60,034 bases of DNA, from NCBI GenBank assembly GCA_034409055.1, contig DAOUMU010000164.1:1-60034 (forward strand), read 5' to 3'. Source of the DNA: DAOUMU01 sp034409055 (lineage in GTDB: Bacteria > Chloroflexota > Anaerolineae > 4572-78 > J111). Under the pieces are notes generated by a model. The model saw only the letters and a list, made by a program, of their open reading frames with translations. It had not been told where the DNA came from and searched no databases. Below, piece after piece: positions 7,777-15,081 of the stretch. How positions within the stretch are numbered: position 1 is the stretch's first letter; every line of letters begins with the position of its first letter. The translations under genes and the position numbers were made by a program.

Positions 7777-7975
7777 TACATCAAACCAGAATTTGGCTTG
7801 CCAGCGGGGTAAAAAGTAACTTCCGCTTGATGTTGCTAGCCAACTCGTAAAACGTAAAACGTGAAGCGTAATGACTTATCTACAGCTCATTTTTACGTTT
7901 TACGTGGTTGGATGCTCTATGGGGTTGTCTCACCGGAAGTTACTTTTTCATTGTCAATTCTGGTTCTATGTCTTT
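7777..7975 (+). repeat. Dispersed repeat, right copy, itself palindromic
   Basis: Positions 7777-7883 are the reverse complement of 131-267. Beyond them, 7884-7975 partly repeats the same sequence in the other orientation (CGGAAGTTACTTTTT near 7934, TTCTGGTT near 7957), so this copy is an imperfect palindrome of about 200 bp. Such structure fits a non-autonomous, transposon-derived element. Confidence 0.8.
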
Positions 7976-8502
7976 ATCACCCGGCCTTCAACCAACTTCG
8001 GCCTGGCCTCTTGTCCCTCAATCACCGGAAATAACAGGCTATAGGCCACCCGCCATTGGCCTTCACCGTCAACCACCATCGTCACCGTCTTCCGGTTCAA
8101 ACGGGTCACCTCTCCATATAGGATTTCTCCCTCTCTGGCTTCAAAGCCGACCTGGTCACCTACCCTAACCTGACTCTTGTCCAACCCCACTCGATTTGGC
8201 GAGACAGGGGCTTCGGTCTCCACATTCTCCAGGTTGACCCAATAAAAGGGAATATCCCATCGTTCCCGGTTGTCCTTCCTTTCCACCAATAAGCGGGTTT
8301 GCTTTAGCTTTATCACTCTGGCTTCCACCAACCTGTTCTCGCCCCGGTCAAAATAAGTGATCTCCTGGCCTGGTTTCAGCCGTCGTTTGATGGCCTTCAA
8401 TCGCTTTGGCTCTTCCAACAGATGGCCGATTGCCACCTGCAAACGATACAAGTCAAACGTTGAGGCGGTTTCTAACTCTTCGATGATTTCGGAATAATTC
8501 AT
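7966..8502 (-). CDS. Hypothetical protein of about 178 residues
   Basis: I do not recognise the family by name. The start is placed at MNYSEIIEEL because GGAGGG lies upstream at good spacing; a slightly longer frame has no such signal. The N-terminus is helical. The rest contains two stretches that look like small beta-barrels: KPGQEITYFDRGENRLVEARVIKLKQTRLLVERKDN and VRVGDQVGFEAREGEILYGEVTRLNRKTVTMVVDG. These resemble KOW/Tudor-like folds, so an RNA- or protein-binding role is possible but unproven. Its stop falls inside the palindromic repeat, so the last residues may derive from it. It stands alone on the minus strand. Confidence 0.6.
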   Translation of the reverse strand: MNYSEIIEELETASTFDLYRLQVAIGHLLEEPKRLKAIKRRLKPGQEITYFDRGENRLVEARVIKLKQTRLLVERKDNRERWDIPFYWVNLENVETEAPVSPNRVGLDKSQVRVGDQVGFEAREGEILYGEVTRLNRKTVTMVVDGEGQWRVAYSLLFPVIEGQEARPKLVEGRVIKT

Positions 8503-8711
8503 TGGTTCCCTCCGAAGTACCACCGGCGAGTGCTGCAACACTCACCGGTGGCTAATCCCGCCAACTGGGAAGAGCAGTTGACGAGGCTGGTGTCTATTCT
8601 ACCATACTTGCTATAGTAGCTCAAAGATATCAGACGATCACCTCTGCCTGCATGACGAGGATGGCCGTTTTTGTGTTTGTCGCTGTTCAGCCAGGGCCGG
8701 GTCATAAACAT

Positions 8712-8740
8712 CAGGCCGGAATCGAAATGATTCCGGCCTG
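8712..8740. terminator. Hairpin directly upstream of the tRNA promoter
   Basis: A perfect 11-bp stem (CAGGCCGGAAT / ATTCCGGCCTG) with a 7-base loop is followed by ATTTG. It may insulate the tRNA promoter from upstream transcription. The T-tract is weak. Confidence 0.45.
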
Positions 8741-8742
8741 AT

Positions 8743-8771
8743 TTGTCAATTTAAAAAAGTAAGGCTATAAT
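8743..8771 (+). promoter_or_regulatory. tRNA promoter
   Basis: TTGTCA and TATAAT lie exactly 17 bp apart, with the -10 ending 19 bases before the first base of tRNA-Gln. Confidence 0.75.
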
Positions 8772-8790
8772 CTACCACGTAGTTAGATGT

Positions 8791-8861
8791 TGGGAGATCG
8801 TCTAATGGTAGGACAGCGGCCTTTGGAGCCGTATATCCAGGTTCGAATCCTGGTCTCCCAG
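8791..8861 (+). tRNA. tRNA-Gln (anticodon TTG)
   Basis: A complete cloverleaf can be folded. The acceptor stem TGGGAGA pairs with TCTCCCA, and the discriminator is G. The anticodon stem GCGGC/GCCGT closes the loop CTTTGGA with anticodon TTG, and the T-arm is CCAGGTTCGAATCCTGG. The genome does not encode the 3' CCA. Confidence 0.95.
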
Positions 8862-8867
8862 CTTAGT

Positions 8868-8946
8868 TCAATGAACAATTAACAATTAGCAATTTTTGAG
8901 AAAGTATGTATAATTGTTAATTGCTCATTACTAATTGTTAATTGAT
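8868..8946 (+). repeat. AT-rich palindrome between the two tRNA genes
   Basis: AACAATTAACAATTAGCAATT is followed by ATTGTTAATTGCTCATTACTAATTGTTAATTG, giving an imperfect inverted repeat of about 78 bp. It would form a long hairpin in the tRNA precursor between the two tRNAs. Confidence 0.75.
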
Positions 8947-8949
8947 CTT

Positions 8950-9022
8950 GGGGGCGTGGTGTAGTGGTTAACACGCCGGCCTGTCAAGCCGGAGATCGCG
9001 GGTTCAAATCCCGTCGCTCCCG
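8950..9022 (+). tRNA. tRNA-Asp (anticodon GTC)
   Basis: Acceptor stem GGGGGCG pairs with CGCTCCC through one G-U pair. The anticodon loop CTGTCAA carries GTC, the T-arm is CGGGTTCAAATCCCG, and the discriminator is G with no encoded CCA. It is probably cotranscribed with tRNA-Gln. Confidence 0.95.
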
Positions 9023-9027
9023 CTAAT

Positions 9028-9061
9028 AAAAGCCACTCTGGAAAGGCAGAGTGGCTTTTTT
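9028..9061 (+). terminator. Rho-independent terminator of the tRNA operon
   Basis: AAAAGCCACTCTG and CAGAGTGGCTTTTTT form a strong stem followed by a T-run immediately after tRNA-Asp. Confidence 0.9.
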
Positions 9062-9176
9062 ATATTCATCAAACGCCGTGTTAATTGGGCATTGTTTGCC
9101 AACAACTATTATGTTATACTAAGGGTAATACCCGGCTATACTTTATGTCCAATAGGTGTTGTTTTACTGGTGTCGA

Positions 9177-9247
9177 GGCTGTCCTACAGGGAGGCAGCAA
9201 AGCTGCACAGGTCAGCAAAGCTGCACAGGTCTTCGCACTGACCGGCG
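9177..9247 (+). repeat. Dispersed repeat with an 18-bp tandem expansion
   Basis: CTGTCCTACAGGGAGGC...TTCGCACTG matches CTGTCCCACGGGGAGGCTTCGCACTG at 44985-45010. Here the two halves are split by CAGCAAAGCTGCACAGGT repeated twice without interruption (9195-9212 and 9213-9230). Confidence 0.85.
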
Positions 9248-9342
9248 TTGTGGGTCACGGACCCACTTAGAGCGTGAAAAATAACTTAAAGATACAGGCC
9301 GTCTTGAGAGTCACCCAACTCGCCTTTTGCCATAGCCTGAGG

Positions 9343-9371
9343 TATAATACGTAAAGTACGCAAAGTGCGTA
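9343..9371 (+). promoter_or_regulatory. Promoter -10 and operator of the toxin-antitoxin pair
   Basis: TATAAT at 9343-9348 is followed by three evenly spaced half-sites, TACGTA-AAG-TACGCA-AAG-TGCGTA (9348-9371). The last two form a perfect palindrome. Its position just after the -10 fits autorepression by the antitoxin; that is inference from the layout. Confidence 0.55.
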
Positions 9372-9395
9372 ATCTGTTAAACCGGAGAAATAGGT

Positions 9396-9854
9396 ATGGA
9401 ACGATTAGCCATTATCAATCGCACCGAGTTAGCCCGGCGTACTCGCCAGATGGTGGACCGAGTCCGGCGGGGCGATACCCTAATTGTCGAAAGCTATGGC
9501 GAAGAGCAAGTGGTACTCATGGACATTCTCGATTACCGGCTCATACGGGCTGTGGTCGCCTACCATGGCCTGCCGGCTCGTCCCGCCCCGGTCACCGATC
9601 CTGCCCTGGAACCGGCTGGGTTGGCTGAAGCGGCCCTGGCCGGGGTCGAGACGCAAACCCGTTGGAACCGGGTGATGGCGGCCTATCTGGATGGACATAT
9701 CAGCCTGGGACGGGCAGCCACGTTACTGGGTCTATCTCGTTATGAGTTAGAGGAACGGTTTCGTCGTCTTGACATTCCCCGCCGGATTGGTGCAGAAACG
9801 ATCGAGGACGCCCAGGCTGAGATAGAAACTGCGCTGGCCGATTTAGACGGGTAG
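9396..9854 (+). CDS. Antitoxin, Phd-like N-terminus with UPF0175-like C-terminus
   Basis: A 152-residue protein that starts like a Phd/YefM-type DNA-binding domain (INRTELARRTRQMVDRVRRGDTLIVESYGEEQVVLMDILDYRLI). It continues with a UPF0175-like helix-turn-helix segment (AAYLDGHISLGRAATLLGLSRYELEERFRRLDIPRR). UPF0175 proteins are established partners of DUF3368 PIN toxins, and such a toxin follows five bases later. It probably binds the operator upstream of its own gene and neutralises the toxin. The combination of the two DNA-binding-like segments in one chain is slightly unusual. RBS GGAG precedes the ATG. Confidence 0.8.
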   Translation: MERLAIINRTELARRTRQMVDRVRRGDTLIVESYGEEQVVLMDILDYRLIRAVVAYHGLPARPAPVTDPALEPAGLAEAALAGVETQTRWNRVMAAYLDGHISLGRAATLLGLSRYELEERFRRLDIPRRIGAETIEDAQAEIETALADLDG

Positions 9855-9859
9855 AACTG

Positions 9860-10339
9860 GTGAAACTTCTTGATACAACGCTGCTCAGTAACTTTGCCCA
9901 TATTGAGCAACTTGACCTGTTGGCGGGAGCACTGCCTGACGCTTCAACGACTCCCCAGGTGATAGCTGAGATACGGCAAGGCGCAGCAACTGGACGATTG
10001 CCATCCGGTAATTGGGACTGGTTAACTGTTGTTTCTCTATCTGCTGACGAGCAGGCCCATTTTGAACGCATCCGTCTGGTTTTGGATGATGGTGAGGCTT
10101 CTTGTCTGGCTGTAGTTCTGGTCAGGGGTGGCACAATTTTTACCGATGATAGAGATGCTCGCCAGTATGCGCAACGTTTAGGTCTACCGATTTCGGGCAC
10201 GCTGGGGGTGTTGGCTTTGTTGGTGCGAGGCCGGCGCCTAACCCTGGCGCAGGCTGACAGGCTCTTACAAGCGATGATTCAGGCAGGGTATCACTCGCCC
10301 ATCAAATCCCTGGGGGAAGCTTACGACTTTGGAGATTGA
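9860..10339 (+). CDS. PIN-domain toxin (DUF3368-like ribonuclease)
   Basis: A 159-residue PIN-fold protein, expected to be a metal-dependent RNase acting as toxin of the pair. Acidic residues typical of the active site are visible: Asp5 in LLDTTLLSNF, the Glu of DDGEASCLAVV, and Asp residues in FTDDRDARQYA. The C-terminus (SGTLGVLALLVRGRRLTLAQADRLLQAMIQAGYHSP) matches the DUF3368 tail. The start is GTG, five bases after the antitoxin stop, so translation is coupled. All the catalytic-type residues appear intact. Confidence 0.82.
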   Translation: MKLLDTTLLSNFAHIEQLDLLAGALPDASTTPQVIAEIRQGAATGRLPSGNWDWLTVVSLSADEQAHFERIRLVLDDGEASCLAVVLVRGGTIFTDDRDARQYAQRLGLPISGTLGVLALLVRGRRLTLAQADRLLQAMIQAGYHSPIKSLGEAYDFGD

Positions 10340-10349
10340 GAAAGCTATG

Positions 10350-10657
10350 GCAAACCAGACCGACCAACGGCTCATAGATTTTGTTCGGACTCGTTTCACC
10401 CAATAAGCTCGCCGGTATCCCCGAAAATGAACGGGCTGATAGGTTATCGATGCAAGGGGCTGAGTTAGGCGAAGAAGAACTTATCATTGATACCAATTAC
10501 GAAAGCAACTCCGTTAGCGCACAAGTTCCGCTCTGCTAAATTGATCCAGATTGATTGTATCGTGTCGCGGGACAAATTTAAGGAGATAGTCGAGCCGTTC
10601 GCGCCGGTCAACCGCGAGGCGTGGGGGTATTTTGAGGAGAGGATTAAGAAGGTTTAG
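10350..10657 (+). pseudogene. Decayed coding fragments
   Basis: No intact gene is present in these 300 bases, but parts look coding in different frames. MANQTDQRLIDFVRTRFTQ starts at 10347 and stops at once. A second frame reads ENERADRLSMQGAELGEEELIIDTNYES and then stops. A third frame ends with KFRSAKLIQIDCIVSRDKFKEIVEPFAPVNREAWGYFEERIKKV followed by TAG at 10655-10657. These look like remnants of one or more small genes disrupted by frameshifts, possibly another toxin-antitoxin-type gene. I cannot name the family. Confidence 0.45.
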
Positions 10658-10675
10658 CCATTCGGAGTGAAATTA

Positions 10676-11413
10676 ATGGACGAACATGTCGAGGAATTCA
10701 TCAACTTTTGGGGGCAACTTGATGTCATCAACCCACCATTCGTTCATCCCGAAGATCAACCTTTTCTACGTGATAACGAGTTTGAATTCAACCTGTTACC
10801 ATTACCTGCCAATGGTGATCTGCGCCAGTGTGACGTAATGATCTTGATGCTCAATCCAGGTCTCAACCCGCTGGATTTCGAATGGGAAGCACGTCCGGAT
10901 TTTGCACAATCCACAAGGAATTGTATTCTCCAAACATTTGCCAGCGAGGAATATCCCCTGTTCTATCTCGACCCTCGGTTTGCGACCAGTCCCGGTGCTG
11001 ATTACTGGTATGGCGACCCCAATGTGGCAACAAACAACCCTAAACGTCGGCAGCGAAAATTATTCCAACTTACTGAGGCCTATGCGGCTAATCAGGGCAT
11101 CTCTCTTGACGAGGCTCGCCGGATGATATCTCAACGGGTGGCCATATTGCAACTTGTGCCGTATCACTCAAGAAATTTTAACGCCGGTCGACTCATCAAT
11201 CGATTGCCCAGTTGTTTGGCTGCTAGGCGGCTGGTTCAGCATACCGAGGAGAAGAGGTTGATTATCGTAATGCGCCGGATTCGAGACTGGGGTTTCATCG
11301 GGCCAGTCGAAACCGATAACCTTGTTGTCTATCCTCCAAATTTGGCTACGTCGGCTTCGCTATCGCCGCAGTCGCCAGGAGGTAGGGCAATTTTGCGCCG
11401 GTTGAATTCATAG
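10676..11413 (+). CDS. Hypothetical protein, possibly uracil-DNA-glycosylase-like fold
   Basis: A protein of about 245 residues. The segment CDVMILMLNPGLNPLDFEWE resembles the first active-site loop of the UDG superfamily (a hydrophobic strand followed by N-P-G). The later RVAILQLVPYHSRNFNAGRL could be the matching strand with its His-containing loop. Between them is a Tyr/Asp/Trp-rich region (EEYPLFYLDPRFATSPGADYWYG). The resemblance is by eye and weak, so DNA glycosylase activity should not be assumed. GGAG lies eight bases before the ATG; a GTG three codons earlier is possible. It sits in the accessory stretch downstream of the tRNA genes. Confidence 0.55.
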   Translation: MDEHVEEFINFWGQLDVINPPFVHPEDQPFLRDNEFEFNLLPLPANGDLRQCDVMILMLNPGLNPLDFEWEARPDFAQSTRNCILQTFASEEYPLFYLDPRFATSPGADYWYGDPNVATNNPKRRQRKLFQLTEAYAANQGISLDEARRMISQRVAILQLVPYHSRNFNAGRLINRLPSCLAARRLVQHTEEKRLIIVMRRIRDWGFIGPVETDNLVVYPPNLATSASLSPQSPGGRAILRRLNS

Positions 11414-11496
11414 TAACGGTTAACCGTGAGGCAGATTATCCGGAGGCATAGAGGAATTTTGAGAAGAATCTTGAAATTAATGAGAAAGGGGTTGAT

Positions 11497-12015
11497 ATGT
11501 CGTATACAACCTTATATGAACCATTTTTTAAGGACCTCATTCAACGTTTGAACAAAGTCAGTCGGGACTTGGCGCGGCATAGTGCCGAAGAAAACAAATC
11601 CTGGGTAAAAATCTGTCCCAAAGACAAACAGTACTGGTTCTCTTGTTCTTTTTCGAATGACGGCTTCCGGATAAATCTTACCTTTCAACACAACAATGAT
11701 CGGGATAATCGTGATGCCGTTAACCATCTCCGTAATCAACGGGCTACCATCGAAGCCGAACTGACACAGGAAGGTGTTGACACTAATCTCTTGGGCTGGG
11801 ATCACCTGGAAACAGATCGCTTTCTAAAGGGTACAAAGCGGCGCGACATCTGCCTTATTCGGCGTGAGGCTGCTGGCAGAGCCCCGGAAATTCTAAATAA
11901 TCCCCAACAGGCCGAGGAATACAAACAATGGGCTGTAGAAACAATTCCTCCGTTTGTCAAAGTTTTTCACCCGAAGGTTGAAGCATATTTACGTCGCCAG
12001 AAATTTGGGTGGTGA
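11497..12015 (+). CDS. DUF4268-like protein
   Basis: A 172-residue protein matching the layout of DUF4268, a domain often found alone or fused to restriction-like nucleases. It has an N-terminal FFKDLIQRLN helix and a central strand set ending in INLTFQHNNDRDNRDAV. Then comes a helix (LRNQRATIEAELTQEG) followed by LLGWDHLETDRFLKGTKRRDICLIRR, and finally a Trp-containing helix leading to FVKVFHPKVEAYLRR. A good RBS (GAAAGGGG) precedes the ATG. The biochemical function of the domain is not established. Its neighbours are an unknown protein and a SEC-C protein, with no methyltransferase or nuclease beside it. Confidence 0.6.
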   Translation: MSYTTLYEPFFKDLIQRLNKVSRDLARHSAEENKSWVKICPKDKQYWFSCSFSNDGFRINLTFQHNNDRDNRDAVNHLRNQRATIEAELTQEGVDTNLLGWDHLETDRFLKGTKRRDICLIRREAAGRAPEILNNPQQAEEYKQWAVETIPPFVKVFHPKVEAYLRRQKFGW

Positions 12016-12060
12016 GATGTCCCGTTGGTCGGGATTAAGAACCACCCTAAATACAGAACA

Positions 12061-13146
12061 ATGATCGAGCCGTATCACCAATCCCACGCTATGTCACGCT
12101 ACACCGCTGTGACTGAGGCGGTCATAGAAAGATGTCAACAAGATTACCGGGCCGGACATGATCTGGGGCGGTCGATCCCCGATCTGAGTGCCACTAATGC
12201 CGCCATCATCGTCGCCGAGTCCTTAGAGGCCGATCCTCTCTGGCAGGCTCCGCCCCCCGTGGTCATGCAAAAAGCCTTTGGCCCGCTGAGTGACTGGAGC
12301 CTGGCCGTCCTGGCCGAGATATTCTTTGCTTTGGCCGAGCAATTGCCACAAAAAACTCATTTTCCTGAAGAAAGACGCCAGGAACTCCTGTCTATGGCCT
12401 GGACGGCTCTGGAACGGGCCCTCGACTCGCCCACCGCCAGTCCATTGCTGTGGTACGAGGACATTTACTTTGACGTGGCCCAGGAATACCGGCTGGACGG
12501 TGACCAGCGGGCTATTGATCTGATGAAACGGGGCCTGGCCCACAGCTTGCACCATAATGAAGGCATCAATGCCGAAAATTTCTTGCGCGACCTGGCCGAA
12601 ACCTATTTCTGGTTGGACGAACTTGACCGGGGGCTGGAAATACTGACCGGCCTGCTGCGCCATAATCCGGCCGACATCTGGGCCTACAATCTCATCGCCC
12701 TGACCTTTGACCGCTTCGGCCTGGTGGATCTGGGTTTGGCTGCGACCCGGCGGGGACTGGAACTGGTCGAAGCTACCGGCGACCCGGAAGGGCTGCGTGA
12801 GCAGTTGAACAACGCCCGGCAAGAGATGCAGCAAAGCGAGAAACGGGGGCGAGAGGCCGAAGTCAGTCCAGATGTAGTGGCCAACTTCCGCAAGGCCCTA
12901 ACCCTGGACTTTAAAACTGGCCAGCAGCAACCCATTGCTGAACTGTGCCGGCAACTGATCCCCGACCTGGATCGCATTCCGGTCAAGCGTCCACCGGAGA
13001 AACCGGATTTGCCACCGCTCAACACCCCGGAACAGGCCCAGCACTTCCATCAGCCCGACCGAAAGTTGGGCCGCAACGATCCCTGCTGGTGCGGTAGCGG
13101 CAAAAAGTACAAGCACTGCCACATGCGATCTGATCGCAGGGGATGA
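12061..13146 (+). CDS. TPR-like protein with C-terminal SEC-C zinc motif
   Basis: About 361 residues. The body is a helical, TPR-like solenoid (for example LDRGLEILTGLLRHNPADIWAYNLIALTFDRFGLVDLGLAATRRGLEL). The last 30 residues are a SEC-C motif, GRNDPCWCGSGKKYKHCH, which binds one zinc ion and in SecA contacts SecB and the ribosome. Many uncharacterised proteins carry the motif as a protein-interaction tag. The start is uncertain: I choose ATG 12061, but 12091 (MSRYTAV) or an upstream TTG are possible and none has a clear RBS. The stop overlaps the following ATG (ATGA). Confidence 0.75.
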   Translation: MIEPYHQSHAMSRYTAVTEAVIERCQQDYRAGHDLGRSIPDLSATNAAIIVAESLEADPLWQAPPPVVMQKAFGPLSDWSLAVLAEIFFALAEQLPQKTHFPEERRQELLSMAWTALERALDSPTASPLLWYEDIYFDVAQEYRLDGDQRAIDLMKRGLAHSLHHNEGINAENFLRDLAETYFWLDELDRGLEILTGLLRHNPADIWAYNLIALTFDRFGLVDLGLAATRRGLELVEATGDPEGLREQLNNARQEMQQSEKRGREAEVSPDVVANFRKALTLDFKTGQQQPIAELCRQLIPDLDRIPVKRPPEKPDLPPLNTPEQAQHFHQPDRKLGRNDPCWCGSGKKYKHCHMRSDRRG

Positions 13147-13367
13147 TTCGAGTAGAGAGACAATCTATGGAGTTCACCCCGGACCAAATCCATGCCTTTC
13201 GCCACTGGATTCAAGGCTATCCCAACTTCTACGAACCCATCGTGGAAGAATATTTCCGGGTGGCCGGCTACCAGGTGCTACGCCGTCCGGCTTTGGTAGG
13301 CCGGGCCGATATTCAGCGCGTCACTAACACAAAACAGGAAATTCAGCAGACATTCGAACAAATTTAA
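13143..13367 (+). CDS. Small hypothetical protein, possibly truncated
   Basis: 74 residues starting on the ATGA overlap with the SEC-C gene; an internal ATG at 13167 is an alternative. The region PNFYEPIVEEYFRVAGYQVLRRPALVGRADI looks like the N-terminal part of a larger enzyme, perhaps a nuclease-type fold. It then breaks into a polar tail (TNTKQEIQQTFEQI) and stops. I cannot assign a family and suspect a C-terminal truncation. Confidence 0.4.
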   Translation: MIRVERQSMEFTPDQIHAFRHWIQGYPNFYEPIVEEYFRVAGYQVLRRPALVGRADIQRVTNTKQEIQQTFEQI

Positions 13368-13388
13368 TGAAATCCAGGAGATGAATCA

Positions 13389-14180
13389 ATGGATTTAGGG
13401 ATTCAAGGAAAAGTGGCCCTGGTTGGCGCTTCAGGCCGTGGCCTGGGACGAGCCACGGCAGAGCGTCTGGCCAAAGAGGGGGTACGTGTTGCTATCTGTG
13501 ATAAGGATGAGAGTATCCTCGATGAGGCGCGAGCGGCTGTATCGACGGCAGGTGGGGGTAGTGAGGTCTTTGCTTATCCCATTGATCTGACAGTGGCAGA
13601 CGAAATTGAACGTTTGGTGGCGGATGTCCGTCGAGACCTGGGCCCGATATCCATTCTTGTCACCAATTCTGGGGGGCCTCCGCCGGGCACCTTCGCTGAT
13701 GCCACTGATGAGAAATGGGAATATGCCTACCAACTTACTTTCCTCAGTGCGGTGCGGCTAATCCGAGCGGCATTGCCAGATATGAAAGCCCAAAAATGGG
13801 GCCGGATTATCAATTTTACCTCGCGGGCTATAAAGGAACCGATTCCTAATTTGATGATTTCTAATGCCGTCCGTCTGGCCGTTGCCGGTATGGCCAAGAC
13901 ATTGGCCACGGAGGTCGCCGAATATGGGATCACCGTCAATAATATCGGTCCCGGACCGACAACCACCGACCGGGCCATAGAATTAGCGGCGCGCCGGGCT
14001 GAAAAAAAGGGGATTACTGTTGAAGAAGAGTTGGCGCGGACCGCCACAAATATTCCAATAGGGCGCCTGGCTCGCCCCGAAGAGCAGGCGGCAGTCGCTG
14101 CGTTTCTGGCATCTGAATGGGCAGGTTACATCACCGGCGTATCTTTATTGGTAGACGGTGGCGCTGTAAAGGCACTTTAA
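13389..14180 (+). CDS. SDR-family oxidoreductase lacking the usual YxxxK motif
   Basis: A 263-residue short-chain dehydrogenase/reductase with a clear Rossmann N-terminus (VGASGRGLGRATAERL), the NSGGPPPG motif in place of NNAG, and the C-terminal VNNIGPGPTTTDR and SLLVDGGA. Where a typical SDR has YxASK, this protein reads LMISNAVRL, so both the catalytic Tyr and Lys are replaced. The preceding Ser (NFTSRA) remains. Such degenerate beta-ketoacyl-ACP-reductase-like SDRs form a known subgroup of uncertain activity. RBS CAGGAG precedes the ATG. The FAH-family gene follows 39 bases later, so the two may act together in catabolism of an aromatic or keto-acid compound. Confidence 0.85.
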   Translation: MDLGIQGKVALVGASGRGLGRATAERLAKEGVRVAICDKDESILDEARAAVSTAGGGSEVFAYPIDLTVADEIERLVADVRRDLGPISILVTNSGGPPPGTFADATDEKWEYAYQLTFLSAVRLIRAALPDMKAQKWGRIINFTSRAIKEPIPNLMISNAVRLAVAGMAKTLATEVAEYGITVNNIGPGPTTTDRAIELAARRAEKKGITVEEELARTATNIPIGRLARPEEQAAVAAFLASEWAGYITGVSLLVDGGAVKAL

Positions 14181-14219
14181 TCCCGCCTTAGCGGACCGAT
14201 TCAACAAAAGGAGAGCTTG

Positions 14220-15050
14220 ATGCGTTTATGTACCTTTTACAAAGGACGTTCAACTGTTGCCGGTATCTTAATAGACGATGAGGTACTTCCTTTAGATGTC
14301 TCCGACATCAAACAGGTCATTGAACGGTACACCGTCGATGAGTTGCAAGAGTTGGTAACTCAACCTGATAACCGGTTGCTTCCGTCAGGGGAACTGAGGT
14401 TCACTGCCCCCTACCGCAACCCATCCAAAATCTGGGGAATAGGTTTGAACTATCGAGAACACGCGGCAGACCTGGACGAGGTTTTACCGGATCAAGAACC
14501 GGCCAGTTTTATGAAACCGGCGACCACGATTATCGGACCGGGAGATACGATTATATTACCGCCCCAATCCAATCGGGTTACCGGAGAGGCAGAGTTGGGG
14601 GTTATTATCGGCAAACGCTGTAAAGATGTTCCTTTAGATCAAGTCCATGAGGTAATTTTTGGATACACCACGATCATCGACATGACGGCGGAGGACATTC
14701 TCCGCCGTAATCCTCGCTTTTTGACGCGGTCCAAGAGCTTTGATACCTTTTTCAGTTTTGGTCCGGTCGTCGTCACGGCCGATGAGATTGCGGATGTCAC
14801 CGCCTTAACCGTGCAAACCATCCGCAATGGTGAGGTGGGGGCCGAAAATATTGTGAGGAACATGACCTTTCCCCCATTCGAACTGGTTTCCTTTCATAGT
14901 TATGTGATGACCCTGGAATCCGGCGACATCATCTCGACCGGCACGCCCGGCGCGCTCCAAATCCAGCACGGTGATAAAATCAAGTGTTATGTTGAAAGCG
15001 TTGGCACTTTAGAGAATCCGGTGATTGATCGTAAGGTTACGGGGTCGTAA
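14220..15050 (+). CDS. Fumarylacetoacetate hydrolase (FAH) family protein
   Basis: A 276-residue FAH-fold enzyme of the type that hydrolyses, decarboxylates or hydrates 2-keto acids such as acylpyruvates or 2-hydroxyhepta-2,4-dienedioate. Metal-binding residues are visible in GEAELGVIIGK (the two Glu) and IDMTAEDI (Asp), followed by TRSKSFDTFFSFGP. The N-terminal small domain (IWGIGLNYREHA) is present too. The start is the ATG at 14220 after AAAGGAG; a TTG lies one codon upstream. It follows the SDR gene and is probably cotranscribed with it. Confidence 0.9.
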   Translation: MRLCTFYKGRSTVAGILIDDEVLPLDVSDIKQVIERYTVDELQELVTQPDNRLLPSGELRFTAPYRNPSKIWGIGLNYREHAADLDEVLPDQEPASFMKPATTIIGPGDTIILPPQSNRVTGEAELGVIIGKRCKDVPLDQVHEVIFGYTTIIDMTAEDILRRNPRFLTRSKSFDTFFSFGPVVVTADEIADVTALTVQTIRNGEVGAENIVRNMTFPPFELVSFHSYVMTLESGDIISTGTPGALQIQHGDKIKCYVESVGTLENPVIDRKVTGS

Positions 15051-15081
15051 GATAAACGAGTTCAGACAAACATTTGGCCAA

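Larger units (their letters stand above)
9062..9395. other. Non-coding stretch with a repeat and the TA promoter
   Basis: About 330 bp without a supported gene. A short open frame (9085-9270) is made largely of tandem-repeat sequence and has no ribosome-binding site, so I do not call it. The stretch holds the repeat at 9177-9247 and the promoter/operator at 9343-9371. Confidence 0.6.

Noticed and set aside
8950..9022. tRNA-Asp as attachment site of an integrated island
   Set aside because: I see no integrase gene and no repeated copy of the tRNA 3' end within the following accessory region.
9195..9230. Possible start of a CRISPR array
   Set aside because: Only two directly abutting 18-bp units without spacers, and no cas genes in the window.
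9085..9270. Possible 61-residue gene after the tRNA operon
   Set aside because: About half of it translates the 18-bp tandem repeat (KAAQVSKAAQV), and there is no ribosome-binding site.
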